The translations under genes were made by a program, and so were the position numbers. Below are positions 1-6,955 of a DNA stretch of 10,211 nucleotides, piece after piece. The stretch is from assembly GCA_036562625.1 (NCBI GenBank), contig DATCJV010000176.1:1-10211 (forward strand). The letters run 5' to 3'. The DNA comes from DUOH01 sp036562625. Its GTDB lineage: Bacteria; Bacillota; UBA4882; UBA10575. The notes beneath the pieces are model-generated. The model saw nothing but the letters and a program-made list of their open reading frames with translations. It made no database searches and had not been told where the DNA came from. Every line of letters begins with the position of its first letter. The stretch's first letter is position 1.

Positions 1-1224
1 CCTGGGCCTCATTGGCGCTGCGAAGCTTGTCGGAGTATGGGGACGATGACCAGCGCCACTCCGCTGTATCAATGGATCGGCCCAAGTCCGGCCGGCCACC
101 CGGCGCGGGAGATCCGTCTCCTGCTTCCTGAATTAACATGGTGGCAGGAGAAGGCTGCTCAGGAGGCAATAGATTTTTGGCGGGAAACAGCCGACGGGCG
201 CCAAGACAGAAAAGCCTTATTAATCTGGGCGGTTTGCGGGGCCGGAAAGACGGAGATAATCTTTCCCCTGCTCCAACAGGTCCTGAGCGCGGGCCAACGC
301 GCGCTGCTGACCGTTCCCAGGCGCGAGGTAGCCGCGGATTTGGGCAGACGGGTGGAGAAAGCCTTTCCCGGTCTGGAGTTTGCTCTGCTTTATGGAGGGA
401 AAAAACAAGAGCCCTCCGCCCCTTTGCTGACCATTTGCACCACTCACCAACTTTTGAGGTTTACCAACTGTTTTGATCTGGCTATCCTGGATGAGGCCGA
501 CGCCTTTCCTTTTTCTTACGAACCGATGCTGGCCAGGGCGTTGCATGGCGCGCTTCGCCCCACCGGGCGGCTGGTCTATATGACAGCCACTCCTGACGCG
601 CGCTGGCGAAAACTGGCCAGGCAAGGAAAGGTTGGCCTGATCAGAATTCCTCTGCGCCATCATGGACATCCATTACCAGTCCCGGTGATCATGAAGCTGG
701 CTTTGCCGGTTTTGTCCGGCCGGTCCGGAACTATCGATCGGAGCTTGAGCTTTCCCAGACAGATCACTGATTTTTTGACCGCGGTTGTCTCCCGGGCGCG
801 CCGCGCCTTAGTCTTCGTGCCTACAGTGAAAGCAGCGGAAACAGTTGGCCGTTACTTGCAATCTTCCGCTCCGCTTTCTTACAGTGGCTGCCTGGATTAC
901 GTGCACTCGAAGGATCCGCAGAGGGAGGAGAAGTTGACGGCTTTTGCCGCCGGGAAACTGAAGATCCTGGTGACCACCACTCTGTTGGAACGGGGATTAA
1001 CCTTTCCCGACCTGGACGTGTTGGTTCTTTATGCGGATCAAAGCGCCATCTTCTCCACGGAAACCTTGGTACAGATTGCGGGGCGGGTTGGACGGAGCGC
1101 AAGCTCGCCTGGAGGAGAAGTGGTAATGATGGCGGGCAGCGTCTCCCGGCAGATGCAGGAAGCCAGGAAATGGGTTGTGCGGATGAATAAAGAAGCCGGG
1201 CGATTAATGGCTGTGAAGCGATAA
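1..1224 (+). CDS. comFA: ComFA-like DEAD-box DNA helicase/translocase (5' partial)
   Basis: Superfamily 2 ATPase resembling ComFA, which in naturally competent Firmicutes drives single-stranded DNA across the membrane from the cytoplasmic side. Numbering from the internal ATG at base 37: Walker A AVCGAGKTE (about residues 65-73), DEAD box in LAILDEADAF (about 148-157), motif III TAT (183-185), second RecA domain with TTTLLERGLTF (313-323) and motif VI QIAGRVGR (346-353). The frame is open to base 1 and the codons before that ATG read HWRCEACRSMG, which looks like the last Cys pair of the N-terminal zinc finger typical of ComFA. The true start is therefore outside the window and the ATG at 37 is internal. 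The 407 codons seen are shorter than Bacillus ComFA (about 460), consistent with a missing N-terminus. The stop lies 102 bases before comFC, the usual partner. Family call is firm; a working DNA-uptake role is inferred. Confidence 0.93.
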   Translation, partial: PGPHWRCEACRSMGTMTSATPLYQWIGPSPAGHPAREIRLLLPELTWWQEKAAQEAIDFWRETADGRQDRKALLIWAVCGAGKTEIIFPLLQQVLSAGQRALLTVPRREVAADLGRRVEKAFPGLEFALLYGGKKQEPSAPLLTICTTHQLLRFTNCFDLAILDEADAFPFSYEPMLARALHGALRPTGRLVYMTATPDARWRKLARQGKVGLIRIPLRHHGHPLPVPVIMKLALPVLSGRSGTIDRSLSFPRQITDFLTAVVSRARRALVFVPTVKAAETVGRYLQSSAPLSYSGCLDYVHSKDPQREEKLTAFAAGKLKILVTTTLLERGLTFPDLDVLVLYADQSAIFSTETLVQIAGRVGRSASSPGGEVVMMAGSVSRQMQEARKWVVRMNKEAGRLMAVKR

Positions 1225-1326
1225 GCTTTAAGCATAGAGGCAAGGATTGTAAATTTTTCTAAAATAACAAGGAATAACCGAGAAATGGTGGAATTCTTTA
1301 CATAAAGGAAAGAAAGAAGATTTCCG

Positions 1327-2103
1327 ATGCTTAAGAAGAGGAGTATTTTTTCTTTCTGCCGGAGCCTGGGGCGAGGGGTATTGGATCTTCTGTACCCTCC
1401 CTTGCGGGTCTGTCCGGTGTGCGGAGGAAGTTTTCCAAAGTACTATGGGGATCTGCGCATCTGCGCGGATTGTCTGAACAGACTCCCCATCATCACCCCA
1501 CCGCTCTGTGCGGTCTGCTCCCGGCCGGTGAGGGGAGATGAGTCTTCACCCTGCGCCGAATGCCGGAGGGAGCCGCGTTTTTACCGGAGGGGAAAAGCTG
1601 TTTTCCTTTATACCGGAATGATCCGGGAAATACTGCATGCCGTCAAATATGATTTCCGGCCGGAATTGGCCGCAGCCATCGGAACCCTGATGGCCGTGGG
1701 AATTGAGGGCATTCCATTTTATGACAAGATTGATCTGATCATCCCGGTGCCGCTTCATCCGGCTAAGGTAAGGAGCAGGGGGTATAATCAAGCGGAACTG
1801 ATGGCCGAACCGGTGGCGGTTTCTTTGGGAAAACCCTTGCAAACCCGGATCCTGGTCAGAAATAGACCCACGAAGAGCCAGAGCGAGTGCGGCCGGGCGG
1901 AGAGGAAAAAGAATATCGCCAACGCTTTTACAGTAATTAATGGGCAGGCGGTGGCCGGTAAAAACATTCTCTTAATTGACGATATCGCCACTACCGGATA
2001 TACGCTTTCCGAATGCGCCCGTGTGCTTTTGCTCGCCGGCGCCAAAGAGGTGAATGTATTGACTGCGGCCATCGGTGTTCTGGAGGAAAATTGGCGAACT
2101 TAA
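1327..2103 (+). CDS. comFC: ComFC/GntX-family zinc-finger phosphoribosyltransferase-like protein
   Basis: ComFC family protein of 258 aa. Two four-cysteine clusters lie at the N-terminus (C29/C32/C46/C49 and C61/C64/C76/C79), followed by a type I phosphoribosyltransferase fold: LIIPVPLHPAKVRSRGYNQAELMA (about 137-160, split here only by reading) and the PRPP-binding loop ILLIDDIATTGYTL (214-227). The family works with ComFA in transformation; its enzymatic activity, if any, is not settled. Homologues such as GntX/YhgH occur in many bacteria that are not transformable, so presence alone does not prove competence. The ATG follows a purine-rich stretch (AAAGGAA around 1304-1310, AGAAGA closer in) but no strong Shine-Dalgarno at ideal spacing. 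comFB, which sits between comFA and comFC in Bacillus, is absent: the 102-bp gap has no room for it. Confidence 0.93.
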   Translation: MLKKRSIFSFCRSLGRGVLDLLYPPLRVCPVCGGSFPKYYGDLRICADCLNRLPIITPPLCAVCSRPVRGDESSPCAECRREPRFYRRGKAVFLYTGMIREILHAVKYDFRPELAAAIGTLMAVGIEGIPFYDKIDLIIPVPLHPAKVRSRGYNQAELMAEPVAVSLGKPLQTRILVRNRPTKSQSECGRAERKKNIANAFTVINGQAVAGKNILLIDDIATTGYTLSECARVLLLAGAKEVNVLTAAIGVLEENWRT

Positions 2104-2164
2104 TCCTGCAGTTGTGCAGCGTAGGAACACATGTCGAATATTTGTGATTTTTATCGAGAATAAC

Positions 2165-2193
2165 TTTAATTTGTATTAAATTTATGTTAAAAT
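2165..2193 (+). promoter_or_regulatory. Candidate housekeeping promoter upstream of yvyF
   Basis: An extended -10 element, TGT followed by TAAAAT (2185-2193), lies in an AT-rich patch after comFC. The -35 region 17 bases upstream (TTTAAT, 2165-2170) is poor. It would give a leader of roughly 140 nt to the yvyF start. No sigma-28 motif is present here, so yvyF would be transcribed by this promoter or by read-through from comFC. Confidence 0.3.
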
Positions 2194-2264
2194 TAACTCT
2201 AAAGTTTGCACTGATTTCCCTTCGACAACTGGGAATGACGTAAACCAGATCTAAGGATACAGCG

Positions 2265-2304
2265 GTTTTCAACTGCGGCGCGCCAGTTAGCGTTGGCTGA
2301 AAAC
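2265..2304 (+). repeat. Inverted repeat / nested hairpin in the yvyF leader
   Basis: GTTTTCA (2265-2271) is exactly complementary to TGAAAAC (2298-2304), and directly inside it ACTG (2272-2275) pairs with CAGT (2284-2287) around a GC-rich loop containing GGCGCGCC. The result is an imperfect nested stem 38 bases before the yvyF start. It has no following T-run, so it is not a clear terminator; it may be a leader structure or chance. Confidence 0.35.
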
Positions 2305-2326
2305 ATATGTGATGGCAAGTTGAATT

Positions 2327-2336
2327 GAAGGGGAGA
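2327..2336 (+). promoter_or_regulatory. Ribosome binding site that sets the yvyF start
   Basis: GAAGGGGAGA, with its GGGGAG core ending 7 bases before the ATG at 2343. An in-frame TTG at 2325 would lie upstream of this site and so cannot use it; the ATG is preferred. Confidence 0.75.
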
Positions 2337-2342
2337 AGAAAC

Positions 2343-2750
2343 ATGGAATTACGAAATTGCAGACGATGTGGTTTTTTATTTCGGTTCAAGGGTTATTATG
2401 TCTGCCCGAATTGTCAAGCATTAGATGAAAAAGATTTTCAAGTGGTTAAAGAATACTTACGCAATCATCCCCGGGCTTCAACAGTGGAGGTCAGTAAAGA
2501 CACCGGGGTAGACGCCTCGGTAGTCAACAGGTTCTTGCGGGAAGGACGCTTGAAGGCTGAAGGGTATCAGGGAACGGAAGGGATGTTGAACTGCGATGCC
2601 TGTGGAACCCCCATCAGCCAAGGAAGATATTGCGAAAAGTGCCTGACTACGCTTCAGCAGGAGTTGAAGAGAGCCAGCGCTGAACTGCGTCAATCGCAAG
2701 AACAAAAAGGTAGAGTACATACCATAAAATCAATTAAGGACAAGTATTAG
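2343..2750 (+). CDS. yvyF: YvyF-type flagellar operon protein (TIGR03826 family), double zinc ribbon
   Basis: Small cytoplasmic protein of 135 aa, matching the flagellar operon protein family (YvyF, TIGR03826) that sits just before flgM in many Firmicutes. Seen: an N-terminal CxxC pair set (C6/C9 and C21/C24), a helix-turn-helix-like middle (about residues 35-70, STVEVSKDTGVDASVVNRFL), a second cysteine set (C84/C87 and C97/C100), and a charged coiled tail. The architecture suggests a zinc-binding nucleic-acid or protein-interaction module. In Bacillus, YvyF has been linked to flagellar gene regulation, but its biochemical role is unclear and I do not assign one. The start is the ATG with a good ribosome site rather than an upstream TTG. 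A strong terminator downstream separates it from flgM, so here it is not in the flgM operon. Confidence 0.85.
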   Translation: MELRNCRRCGFLFRFKGYYVCPNCQALDEKDFQVVKEYLRNHPRASTVEVSKDTGVDASVVNRFLREGRLKAEGYQGTEGMLNCDACGTPISQGRYCEKCLTTLQQELKRASAELRQSQEQKGRVHTIKSIKDKY

Positions 2751-2829
2751 AAGGACCTCCGGAATCCCGTTGGTCCTGCCAAAATTACCCGAAGGGAAGA
2801 AGGACCGGGTCGTCCGGTTAATTGAGTTG

Positions 2830-2871
2830 GCGAGGCTCTTCGGCGCGTGTGTCGAAGAGCCTCGCTTGTTT
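2830..2871 (+). terminator. Strong rho-independent terminator after yvyF
   Basis: A perfect 13-bp stem, GCGAGGCTCTTCG (2830-2842) against CGAAGAGCCTCGC (2853-2865), with a 10-nt loop, followed by the T-rich tract TTGTTTA. A weaker inverted pair, AGGACC/GGTCCT (about 2752-2777), precedes it. It ends the comF/yvyF transcript before the sigma-28 promoter. Confidence 0.9.
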
Positions 2872-2912
2872 ATTCTGAATTCAAGAATCGGGGCTAGTAA
2901 TAAAAAATTAAC

Positions 2913-2940
2913 TAAATATCTGAGCGCCGGACGCCGATAT
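2913..2940 (+). promoter_or_regulatory. Sigma-28 (SigD/FliA) promoter of the flgM operon
   Basis: TAAA (2913-2916), a 16-nt spacer, then GCCGATAT (2933-2940): an exact match to the known motility sigma factor consensus TAAA-N14-16-GCCGATAT. It lies 48 bases after the yvyF terminator and points at flgM. Transcription from it would make FlgM, the inhibitor of sigma-28, part of a negative feedback loop. The second copy at 7375-7402 has the same flanks (AAC before TAAA, A after GCCGATAT) and the same spacing. Confidence 0.92.
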
Positions 2941-3168
2941 AAGCTATGAGAATAGAATGTTCAGGCTAAGCAGGGGCAGCTTGTTATCTTCGCGTTTTCT
3001 GGGTTTATTTTAATTGCGCGGGTCAGGTCTGAAGGACAAGCGCGTCCCGCTACTTCGGTATTTGTCAACACCGACTTTTTACAGTTAAGATTGGACATAA
3101 ATTATAACTATAGGTACTGGCTATCAGCTTGAAGAGCGCAGAGCCAAGGTAAAGAGGGGCGATGTACA
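2941..3168 (+). other. Long untranslated leader of flgM (no gene seen)
   Basis: About 228 bases lie between the sigma-28 -10 element and the flgM start, with no credible ORF on either strand. It contains a small hairpin, TCGGT (3055-3059) with ACCGA (3070-3074) and two further inner A-T pairs across a mismatch, directly followed by C and five Ts (3076-3080): a weak terminator or attenuator shape. Just after it TTTACA (3078-3083) and TTATAA (3102-3107), 18 bases apart, could form a housekeeping promoter that would give sigma-28-independent flgM expression. Both are suggestions only. The ribosome site is GAGGGG (3154-3159). Confidence 0.4.
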
Positions 3169-3474
3169 GTGATCATCTCAAGCCAACAAGTGAATTCCGT
3201 CATTAAAGCCTATGGAGTACAAGGTGGTAAAAAAGGTTTGGATCTTGAATACGCCAAACCGGTTCAGCGGGGTGATTCTTTGGTCTTGTCACCAAAAGCA
3301 AGAGAACTAAGTAAGATTCGGCAAGCCATCGCTAATGCGCCGGAAATTCGTTCCGATGTTATCTCGCGGATTAAAAAATCCATAGATAATGGAGAGTACA
3401 ACGTGAGCAGTGAAGCGGTAGCCCATAGAATGCTGGTGCGAAGTTTAGTCGACCATATTATGGGAGTTGAATAA
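3169..3474 (+). CDS. flgM: Anti-sigma-28 factor FlgM
   Basis: FlgM binds and inhibits the motility sigma factor until the hook-basal body is complete, then is exported. The 101-aa length is usual for Gram-positive FlgM. The N-terminus MIISSQQVNSVIKAY is the typical opening of the family, followed by a low-complexity linker and the sigma-binding half: DSLVLSPKARELSKI (about 36-50), then PEIRSDVISRIKKSIDNGEYNVSSEAVAHRMLV (about 58-90), which matches the conserved family C-terminal helices. The start is GTG at 3169, nine bases after a GAGGGG ribosome site; an ATG at 3162 is out of frame. It is the first gene after a perfect sigma-28 promoter, so it is probably autoregulated. The stop is one base from the flgN start. 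Confidence 0.93.
   Translation: MIISSQQVNSVIKAYGVQGGKKGLDLEYAKPVQRGDSLVLSPKARELSKIRQAIANAPEIRSDVISRIKKSIDNGEYNVSSEAVAHRMLVRSLVDHIMGVE
3461..3466 (+). promoter_or_regulatory. Ribosome binding site inside the flgM end that sets the flgN start
   Basis: TGGGAG lies 9 bases before GTG at 3476. An in-frame TTG at 3467 directly abuts this motif and could not be served by it, so GTG 3476 is the better start. Confidence 0.55.
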
Positions 3475-3475
3475 A

Positions 3476-3940
3476 GTGACTGAACTTAAAGACGGACGCA
3501 ACTGGTCATTACAGGAGAAAGCACTCATCGAAGAAGAGATTTCGTCTTTAAAAAGGTTGTTGGAATTGGCGGAACAAAAGAGAGACGCCTTGTTGCGAGA
3601 AGACCTTGATACCTTGATGAGTTTACTCCAAGCTGAAGAAGACGAGTTAAAGGTCTTGGAAGGGATCCGGTGTCCGGACGGTTACCCGGTCGGCAAAGCA
3701 GAGTCTGAATCGGATTCTACAGCAGATTCTCCTTTGAACGATCTGTTGGAGGAAAGAAAGAGGATTGCTCGGAAAGTCAAGGATATGAATGAGTTCAATC
3801 AGCAGTTAATCGGAGACTCCCTGGCTTATATCCATTTTATGCTCCAAATCTTCCATGGAGAAGACGGTAAAAGCATTTATGGAGCGAAAGGAAGAATGGA
3901 GACGAAAGCTACGAACCCGCTGATCGATTTGAAAGGGTGA
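3476..3940 (+). CDS. flgN: Flagellar export chaperone FlgN
   Basis: FlgN is the cytoplasmic chaperone that holds FlgK and FlgL before type III export. The 154-aa product is acidic and mostly helical: a long N-terminal coiled segment (EEEISSLKRLLELAEQKRDALL, heptad-like leucines), an acidic polar linker (SESDSTADS, about 76-87), then LLEERKRIARKVKDMNEFNQQLIGDSLAYIHFML, which carries the NxxNxxLI-type pattern of the FlgN family. The C-terminus ends YGAKGR...NPLIDLKG, the junction-protein-binding tail style seen in Firmicutes. The start is taken as GTG one base after the flgM stop, giving tight coupling. It lies directly before its clients flgK and flgL. Confidence 0.88.
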   Translation: MTELKDGRNWSLQEKALIEEEISSLKRLLELAEQKRDALLREDLDTLMSLLQAEEDELKVLEGIRCPDGYPVGKAESESDSTADSPLNDLLEERKRIARKVKDMNEFNQQLIGDSLAYIHFMLQIFHGEDGKSIYGAKGRMETKATNPLIDLKG

Positions 3941-3946
3941 TTTGAG

Positions 3947-5347
3947 ATGCGTTCTACATTCGGTGGTTTGGAGACTACTCTACGGGCGATACAAGCTCAA
4001 CGTCTGGCCCTTGACCTGACCGGTCATAATATCGCCAATGCGGATACTCCCGGGTACTCCCGTCAGGTGGCCAGGATTTCGGCTACGGCTCCCTACTGTG
4101 TGCCGACGATGAACCGTAATACCATTGCCGGACAGATCGGGACCGGCGTGGAAACCGACGCGATCGAACGGATGCGGGATGAATTCCTTGACCGGCAATT
4201 ACAGTATGAAAATTCTTCCCTGGGTTGGTGGACGACCCGGCAGAGCGGGTTGGAACAGCTGGAAGTGATCTTTCAGGAGCCCTCCGAGACCGGGTTAGGC
4301 GCTCAACTCAATAAATTCTGGTCTTTACTGCAGGATTTATCCGTTAGACCCGACGATGCCAACGTACGCACCCCGGTATTGGAAACAGCGGAGAACTTGG
4401 CTGATACAATTCGTCACACCTACTATCAACTGGAGAATTTTCAGAAAAACCTGGATCAGGAAGTCCGGGTGCTGGTGGAGCGCATTAACAGCCTGGCTAC
4501 GAAGATTGCCCAACTCAATAAAGAGATCGTCCAAGTAGTCGGTGTGGGGCAGAACCCCAATGACCTTCTGGACGAGCGGGAACTTTTGCTCGAGGAACTC
4601 TCCGAGCTTACTGATGTTAATGTGCAAATTAATGAATTGAATAGTATGACCGTGTCCATTGGCGGTACTTTGCTGGTGAGCGGGGACGACGCCTATCATT
4701 TGAGAACGGTTGACAATGCTACTACCGGTTTTGCCGAGGTTGTCACTACCATCAACGGGAGAACCGTAGACGTGCGCAAGGGTAAACTAGCCAGCACCCT
4801 TGAACTGCGGGATGTTGATGTGAATTACTACAAGGATTCGTTAGACAGCTTTACCCGTACGCTGATTGATGAATTCAATGCGGTTCATTCCAGCGGATAT
4901 GGTCTGGATGATGACATTGCCCGGAATTTTTTCGGGGGAGACAGCGCTCGAAATATAACGGTACTGATCACTAACCCAAGGGAGATTGCGGCTTCCAATG
5001 TTCCCGGCAGTGAAGGGAACGGTTTAAACGCTATAGAACTTGCAAGGATTATCAAGGATATTCCGCATGCGACCACAAATAATGAGACCCTCTCCAGTTT
5101 CTATGGGGCGATGATTGCCAAGTTGGGGGTAGACGCGGACAAAGCGGACACTGCTTTGACTAACCAGACTATGCTGGTTAACCACCTTTTTACCAGGCAA
5201 CAATCAGTGGCCGGGGTTTCCTTGGATGAAGAGATGGCCAATATGATTAAATTTCAGCATTCCTACAATGCCGCCGCCCGGATGATGACCACCATCGATG
5301 AGACTTTGGATCGGATCATCAATGGGATGGGAATCGTCGGCCGCTAA
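3947..5347 (+). CDS. flgK: Flagellar hook-associated protein 1 FlgK
   Basis: First hook-filament junction protein (HAP1), exported through the flagellar type III system and polymerised on the hook end. The 466-aa product has the rod/hook/HAP N-terminal motif: TFGGLETTLRAIQAQRLALD leads to HNIANADTPGYSRQ (27-40). A long central coiled region follows (about 150-215), and the C-terminal D0 helix reads DEEMANMIKFQHSYNAAARMMTTIDETLDRIINGMG. It is shorter than Bacillus (about 507) or Salmonella (547) FlgK, so the surface-exposed variable domain is small; both terminal chaperone/assembly regions are intact. The ATG follows GAAAGGGTGA, which overlaps the flgN stop, with only a 6-base gap. It is followed 15 bases later by flgL in the same operon. 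Confidence 0.96.
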   Translation: MRSTFGGLETTLRAIQAQRLALDLTGHNIANADTPGYSRQVARISATAPYCVPTMNRNTIAGQIGTGVETDAIERMRDEFLDRQLQYENSSLGWWTTRQSGLEQLEVIFQEPSETGLGAQLNKFWSLLQDLSVRPDDANVRTPVLETAENLADTIRHTYYQLENFQKNLDQEVRVLVERINSLATKIAQLNKEIVQVVGVGQNPNDLLDERELLLEELSELTDVNVQINELNSMTVSIGGTLLVSGDDAYHLRTVDNATTGFAEVVTTINGRTVDVRKGKLASTLELRDVDVNYYKDSLDSFTRTLIDEFNAVHSSGYGLDDDIARNFFGGDSARNITVLITNPREIAASNVPGSEGNGLNAIELARIIKDIPHATTNNETLSSFYGAMIAKLGVDADKADTALTNQTMLVNHLFTRQQSVAGVSLDEEMANMIKFQHSYNAAARMMTTIDETLDRIINGMGIVGR

Positions 5348-5362
5348 AGGAGGGGGAAGTAA

Positions 5363-6268
5363 ATGAGGATCACAAACGGCATTACTCACCATCGGTTGGT
5401 GAATAACATTCAAAGAGGATTGAGTCGGCTGGATACCTACTATAACCAACTTTCCACCGGAAAAAGAATAAATTACCCCTCTGACGATCCTGTGGGCGTG
5501 GCCATCGGTCTGAACATAAAAGAAGGAATTAGCGAGGGCGCGCAGTACAAGAAGAACGCCCAGACCGCCATCGGCTGGTTGAATTCAGCCGATGACGTTC
5601 TCGGACAAGTGACCGCGGTGATCCATCGTTTACAGGAATTGTGCGTCGAGGGAGGTAACAGCTCATTACCGCAGGAGTCCATGAATGCTTTAGCGGATGA
5701 GGTCACCCAATTGCGGGATCACCTCTTCCAACTGGCCAATACCAGGCATGAAAAGAGGTATATCTTTGCCGGACAACAGACGGACGACCCTCCGTTCCTC
5801 TTCGATGGTACTTTAGCTGTCGGTGATCCCGGTCGTTTTCAATACCAGGGAGACGATCAGGGAATGGTGATTGAGATTGGAACAGGAATCACCCTCACCA
5901 TTACCCATCCTGGAGAAGAGATTTTTGGCACTGACGCTCAGTTCTTTCACGATCTGGATGCGTTCATCGAGGATCTCCGGGCAATGGATCATGCCACCGT
6001 CTCCACTACTCACCTGGAAATGCTCTCCGACAAGCTGGATGACGTGTTATCCGTCCGTTCGCAGATTGGAGCGAAAGTACAGAGACTGGAGCGTACGGTG
6101 GAACGCTATGAAGCAATGGATGTTAACCTTAAAGATGTGTTGAGCAAGATCGAGGACGCGGACATCGCGGAAGTGACTATGCACATGATGATGAGAGAAA
6201 GTGTTTACCAAGCCGCGCTGGCTACCGGAGCGCGGATCATCCAAAATACTTTGGTGGATTATGTCTAA
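5363..6268 (+). CDS. flgL: Flagellar hook-associated protein 3 FlgL
   Basis: Second junction protein (HAP3), joining FlgK to the flagellin filament. The 301 aa are typical of the family. The N-terminus MRITNGITHHRLVNNIQRGLSRLDTYYNQLSTGKRINYPSDDP has the flagellin-like motif QLSTGKRI (29-36) plus SDDP, and there is a middle RYIFAGQQTDDPPF motif (about 132-145) characteristic of FlgL rather than flagellin. The C-terminal D0 helix (DVLSKIEDADIAEVTMHMMMRESVYQAALATGARIIQNTLVDYV) is also flagellin-like, as expected. A very strong AAAGGAGGGGG site (5346-5356) precedes the ATG. It is the last gene of the flgM-flgN-flgK-flgL unit before a structured gap. It is not flagellin: the length, the FAGQQTD motif and its position after flgK all argue for FlgL. 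Confidence 0.95.
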   Translation: MRITNGITHHRLVNNIQRGLSRLDTYYNQLSTGKRINYPSDDPVGVAIGLNIKEGISEGAQYKKNAQTAIGWLNSADDVLGQVTAVIHRLQELCVEGGNSSLPQESMNALADEVTQLRDHLFQLANTRHEKRYIFAGQQTDDPPFLFDGTLAVGDPGRFQYQGDDQGMVIEIGTGITLTITHPGEEIFGTDAQFFHDLDAFIEDLRAMDHATVSTTHLEMLSDKLDDVLSVRSQIGAKVQRLERTVERYEAMDVNLKDVLSKIEDADIAEVTMHMMMRESVYQAALATGARIIQNTLVDYV

Positions 6269-6286
6269 ATAACCTCCCGTGTTTAC

Positions 6287-6313
6287 CCGGACAGTAGTTG
6301 TCAAGTTGTCCGG
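6287..6313 (+). terminator. Hairpin just after flgL, possible weak terminator
   Basis: A perfect 7-bp stem, CCGGACA (6287-6293) with TGTCCGG (6307-6313), and a 13-nt loop, 19 bases after the flgL stop. No T-run follows, so it may be an mRNA-stabilising 3' structure or a partial terminator rather than a full stop; fliW has no clear promoter of its own, which also favours read-through. Confidence 0.45.
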
Positions 6314-6319
6314 TATAGA

Positions 6320-6367
6320 GCGCGCATTTTCCACATTGCCACCGGTCGGTGATGAGTAAATGCGCGC
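6320..6367 (+). repeat. 10-bp inverted repeat in the fliW leader
   Basis: GCGCGCATTT (6320-6329) is exactly complementary to AAATGCGCGC (6358-6367). The 28-nt interior holds a small self-complementary element, CACC-GGTC-GGTG (6340-6351). The stem ends 31 bases before the fliW ATG, whose ribosome site AAGAGG (6385-6390) is outside the stem. No T-run follows. It could be an RNA processing or translation-control structure or a protein site; the function is unknown. Confidence 0.5.
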
Positions 6368-6398
6368 GTGCGCGTATTTAGAGCAAGAGGTGTACTAG

Positions 6399-6851
6399 AT
6401 GAAGATAAATACGAAATTCTATGGTGAGATAGAGATCGCTGAAGAACAGATCATTGATTTTCCCCATGGTCTCCTTGGTTTTGAGGAGCAGAAAAGGTTT
6501 GTCTATCTGAAACCGGAGGAATCGTTCTTCGGCAGTTTGCAGGCGGTAGATCTGCCGGGACTGGGTTTTGTTGTCCTCTCTCCGTTTGTCATCTGCCCCG
6601 ATTATCATTTTGACTTGGACGAACAGGTCGTCAATGATCTGGACTTGGACAAACCGGAGGAAGTCTTGGTCTTATCCATCGTCAATATTCCTCATGGAAG
6701 GCCCAAAGATGCTACGGTCAATCTGCAAGCTCCGGTGGTAATTAATACTAAAAACCGCCGGGGAGCGCAAGTAGTATTGACTGAGGGTTATCCGTTACGT
6801 TGTCGAATCTGGGCGGATGAAGCCCCGGAGGCGGCGGCGGGCAAAGATTAA
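6399..6851 (+). CDS. fliW: Flagellar assembly factor FliW (CsrA antagonist)
   Basis: FliW binds either flagellin or CsrA; when flagellin has been exported, free FliW sequesters CsrA and relieves repression of flagellin translation (established in Bacillus). The 150-aa protein carries the family hallmarks: N-terminal KINTKFYGEIEI, then FPHGLLGFE (21-29), a central acidic beta-rich region, IVNIPHGRPKDATVNLQAPVVINTKNRRGAQVVL (about 94-127), and the family ending YPLRCRIW. An alanine/glutamate-rich tail (EAPEAAAGKD) is an add-on beyond the core. The ATG follows AAGAGG. It is placed directly before csrA as in Bacillus; yviE, which precedes fliW there, is absent. Confidence 0.95.
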   Translation: MKINTKFYGEIEIAEEQIIDFPHGLLGFEEQKRFVYLKPEESFFGSLQAVDLPGLGFVVLSPFVICPDYHFDLDEQVVNDLDLDKPEEVLVLSIVNIPHGRPKDATVNLQAPVVINTKNRRGAQVVLTEGYPLRCRIWADEAPEAAAGKD

Positions 6852-6938
6852 CCCAACCCGGGTCTTTCGTAGTTTACTTGAGATCAAAGGGAAAAATTCA
6901 TTTTCCGGCAGGGATCTTTCTTGAATTGGAGAAACTAC

Positions 6939-6944
6939 TATAAT
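6939..6944 (+). promoter_or_regulatory. Candidate housekeeping promoter -10 before csrA
   Basis: A perfect TATAAT stands in the 135-base fliW-csrA gap, 42 bases before the csrA ATG. The -35 region at 16-18 bases upstream (CTTTCTT, about 6916-6922) is poor; TTGAAT at 6921-6926 is only 12 bases away. If used, it would let csrA be made without sigma-28. Confidence 0.4.
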
Positions 6945-6955
6945 TAGTTGTCCCT

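Noticed and set aside
220..1243. Several longer minus-strand open frames inside comFA.
   Set aside because: They are antisense to a well-supported ATPase with intact motifs, lack ribosome sites and have low-complexity, non-family sequences.
2106..2119. CTGCA-GTTG-TGCAG hairpin right after comFC as a terminator.
   Set aside because: Stem of only 5 bp and no T-run; probably chance.
2325..2342. TTG at 2325 as start of the yvyF-type gene, adding six residues.
   Set aside because: The strong ribosome site lies downstream of it and is correctly spaced for ATG 2343; the family cysteines begin soon after that ATG.
5363..6268. Reading this gene as flagellin because its ends look like flagellin D0.
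   Set aside because: The position after flgK, the 301-aa length and the YIFAGQQTDDPPF motif are FlgL features.
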